From Prochlorothrix sp035286285 (GTDB lineage: Bacteria > Cyanobacteriota > Cyanobacteriia > Prochlorotrichales > Prochlorotrichaceae), in the NCBI GenBank assembly GCA_035286285.1, contig JAYKJG010000026.1, positions 1-6,009 on the forward strand: a stretch of 6,009 nt of DNA. The letters are read 5' to 3'. The number at the start of each line of letters is the position of its first letter. The first letter of the stretch is position 1. The position numbers and the translations under genes are program-made. The notes under the pieces are model-generated. The model was given only the letters and a program-made list of their open reading frames with translations. It had not been told where the DNA came from and ran no database searches. Positions 5,272 to 6,009 of this stretch are shown in pieces.

Positions 5272-5308
5272 GGCGCGGTTTAGCTCTTTTGTCACCAACC
5301 CCAAACCC

Positions 5309-6009
5309 GTGCAAACCCTTCCCCTCCTCTACTCCGACCAATTCCTCGACCACGACCCCGGCCCCTACCACCCCGAAAACCCCGGTCGTCTCACCGCCAT
5401 TGTCAAGGCTCTCCAGGCCGCTCCCTGGGCCGATCGGCTCCAGTGGCGCACCCCCACGGAACCCGCCGATCGCTCTCCCCTCCCCCTCCTGCGCCAGTAC
5501 CACAACCCCGACTATGTTGCTGCCGTCGAGGCCCTCGCCGCCCAGGGGGGTGGCCCGATCGACCAAGATACCTACGTCTGTCCCCGCAGCTATGCCGTCG
5601 CCTTATTGGCTGTTAATGCTTGGATTGATGGCGTAAATACGGTTTTAGCCCAAAATGCGCCAGCCTTTGTCCTGGCTCGTCCTCCAGGCCACCATGCCAT
5701 GCCCAACTACGGCATGGGCTTTTGTATCTTTGCCAATGCGGCCCTAGCCGCCTACCATGCCCTAACCCTGCCGGGAGTCGATCGGGTCGCCATCCTAGAC
5801 TGGGATGTCCACCACGGCAACGGCACCCAGGCCATGGTCTCGCCGGACCCCCGCATTATCTACACCTCCCTGCACCAATTCCCCTACTACCCCGGCACCG
5901 GACGCGCCACCGAACAGGGCAATCACGGCAATGTTCTCAATATTCCCCTGGAAGCAGGCACGGGAATGCAAAATTACCGGCCCCAGTTTGAAAATCGTGT
6001 GATTCCGTT
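5309..6009 (+). CDS. Histone deacetylase superfamily protein, 3'-truncated by window end
   Basis: This is a Zn-dependent amidohydrolase of the bacterial HDAC-like/AcuC/acetylpolyamine-amidohydrolase superfamily. It would remove acyl groups from lysines, polyamines or other amides; the substrate is not readable from sequence. 233 codons are visible. N-terminal H-P-E-N-P-G-R (21-27) is typical. R-P-P-G-H-H-A (124-130) supplies the catalytic His128/His129 pair, and D-W-D-V-H-H-G-N-G-T-Q (164-174) gives Zn ligands Asp166 and His168. F-P-Y-Y-P-G-T-G (191-198) follows. The third Zn ligand and catalytic Tyr lie beyond the window; the family is usually about 300 residues, so perhaps 70 are missing. 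GTG at 5309 is the only plausible start: no ATG, GTG or TTG precedes it in frame downstream of the ccaA stop. No Shine-Dalgarno is seen. It is 37 bases after ccaA, and co-transcription is possible. Confidence 0.9.
   Translation, partial: MQTLPLLYSDQFLDHDPGPYHPENPGRLTAIVKALQAAPWADRLQWRTPTEPADRSPLPLLRQYHNPDYVAAVEALAAQGGGPIDQDTYVCPRSYAVALLAVNAWIDGVNTVLAQNAPAFVLARPPGHHAMPNYGMGFCIFANAALAAYHALTLPGVDRVAILDWDVHHGNGTQAMVSPDPRIIYTSLHQFPYYPGTGRATEQGNHGNVLNIPLEAGTGMQNYRPQFENRVIP

Noticed and set aside
5289..5636. 115-codon plus-strand frame rich in Pro, Ser and Thr
   Set aside because: It is the shifted frame of the C-rich start of the HDAC-family gene, whose own frame from 5309 carries all the family motifs.
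1..6009. CRISPR array, tRNA or rRNA genes
   Set aside because: No regularly spaced direct repeats of 25-40 bases, no tRNA cloverleaf and no rRNA-like stretch were seen on either strand.

Overview
The window reads as chromosomal DNA of a cyanobacterium. The strongest indicator is a carboxysomal-type beta-carbonic anhydrase (ccaA/icfA). Two HIP1 octamers (GCGATCGC) and many CGATCG-containing sites agree with this. No species can be fixed from the sequence alone.

Layout. Bases 1-67 may hold the first codons of a leftward gene cut by the window edge. Bases 68-489 carry no convincing gene, only a palindrome and an 18-bp tandem duplication. Bases 490-1449 (minus) encode a PhnD-type periplasmic lipoprotein for phosphonate/phosphite-like anions. 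Bases 1613-4187 form the unusual part. A two-gene leftward cassette encodes a nuclease-like/ParA fusion ATPase (2485-3849) and a ParB-like/Rho_N-like protein (1751-2488). It is bracketed by two copies, in inverted orientation, of a ~124-bp repeat with its own terminal inverted repeats. The two genes overlap by 4 bases (ATGA), the second has a strong Shine-Dalgarno inside the first, and a near-consensus promoter (TTGACA-17-TATAAA) drives the pair. An operator-like palindrome lies in the leader. Sampled stretches of the cassette are about 40% G+C, against 55-72% in the neighbouring genes. From 4372 rightward (plus) lie ccaA and, 37 bases later, a histone-deacetylase-superfamily gene that runs off the window.

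How the parts relate. The two outer regions look like ordinary cyanobacterial metabolism: uptake of a phosphorus compound, and the CO2-concentrating mechanism plus a deacetylase-fold enzyme. The middle cassette looks like an acquired unit. A DNA-cleaving or DNA-binding HsdR_N-like domain is joined to a ParA motor and co-expressed with a ParB-like partner. The architecture fits either a partition/stabilisation module or an uncharacterised defence or mobile-element unit. The sequence alone does not decide between these, and the flanking repeats make it the best candidate here for something undescribed.
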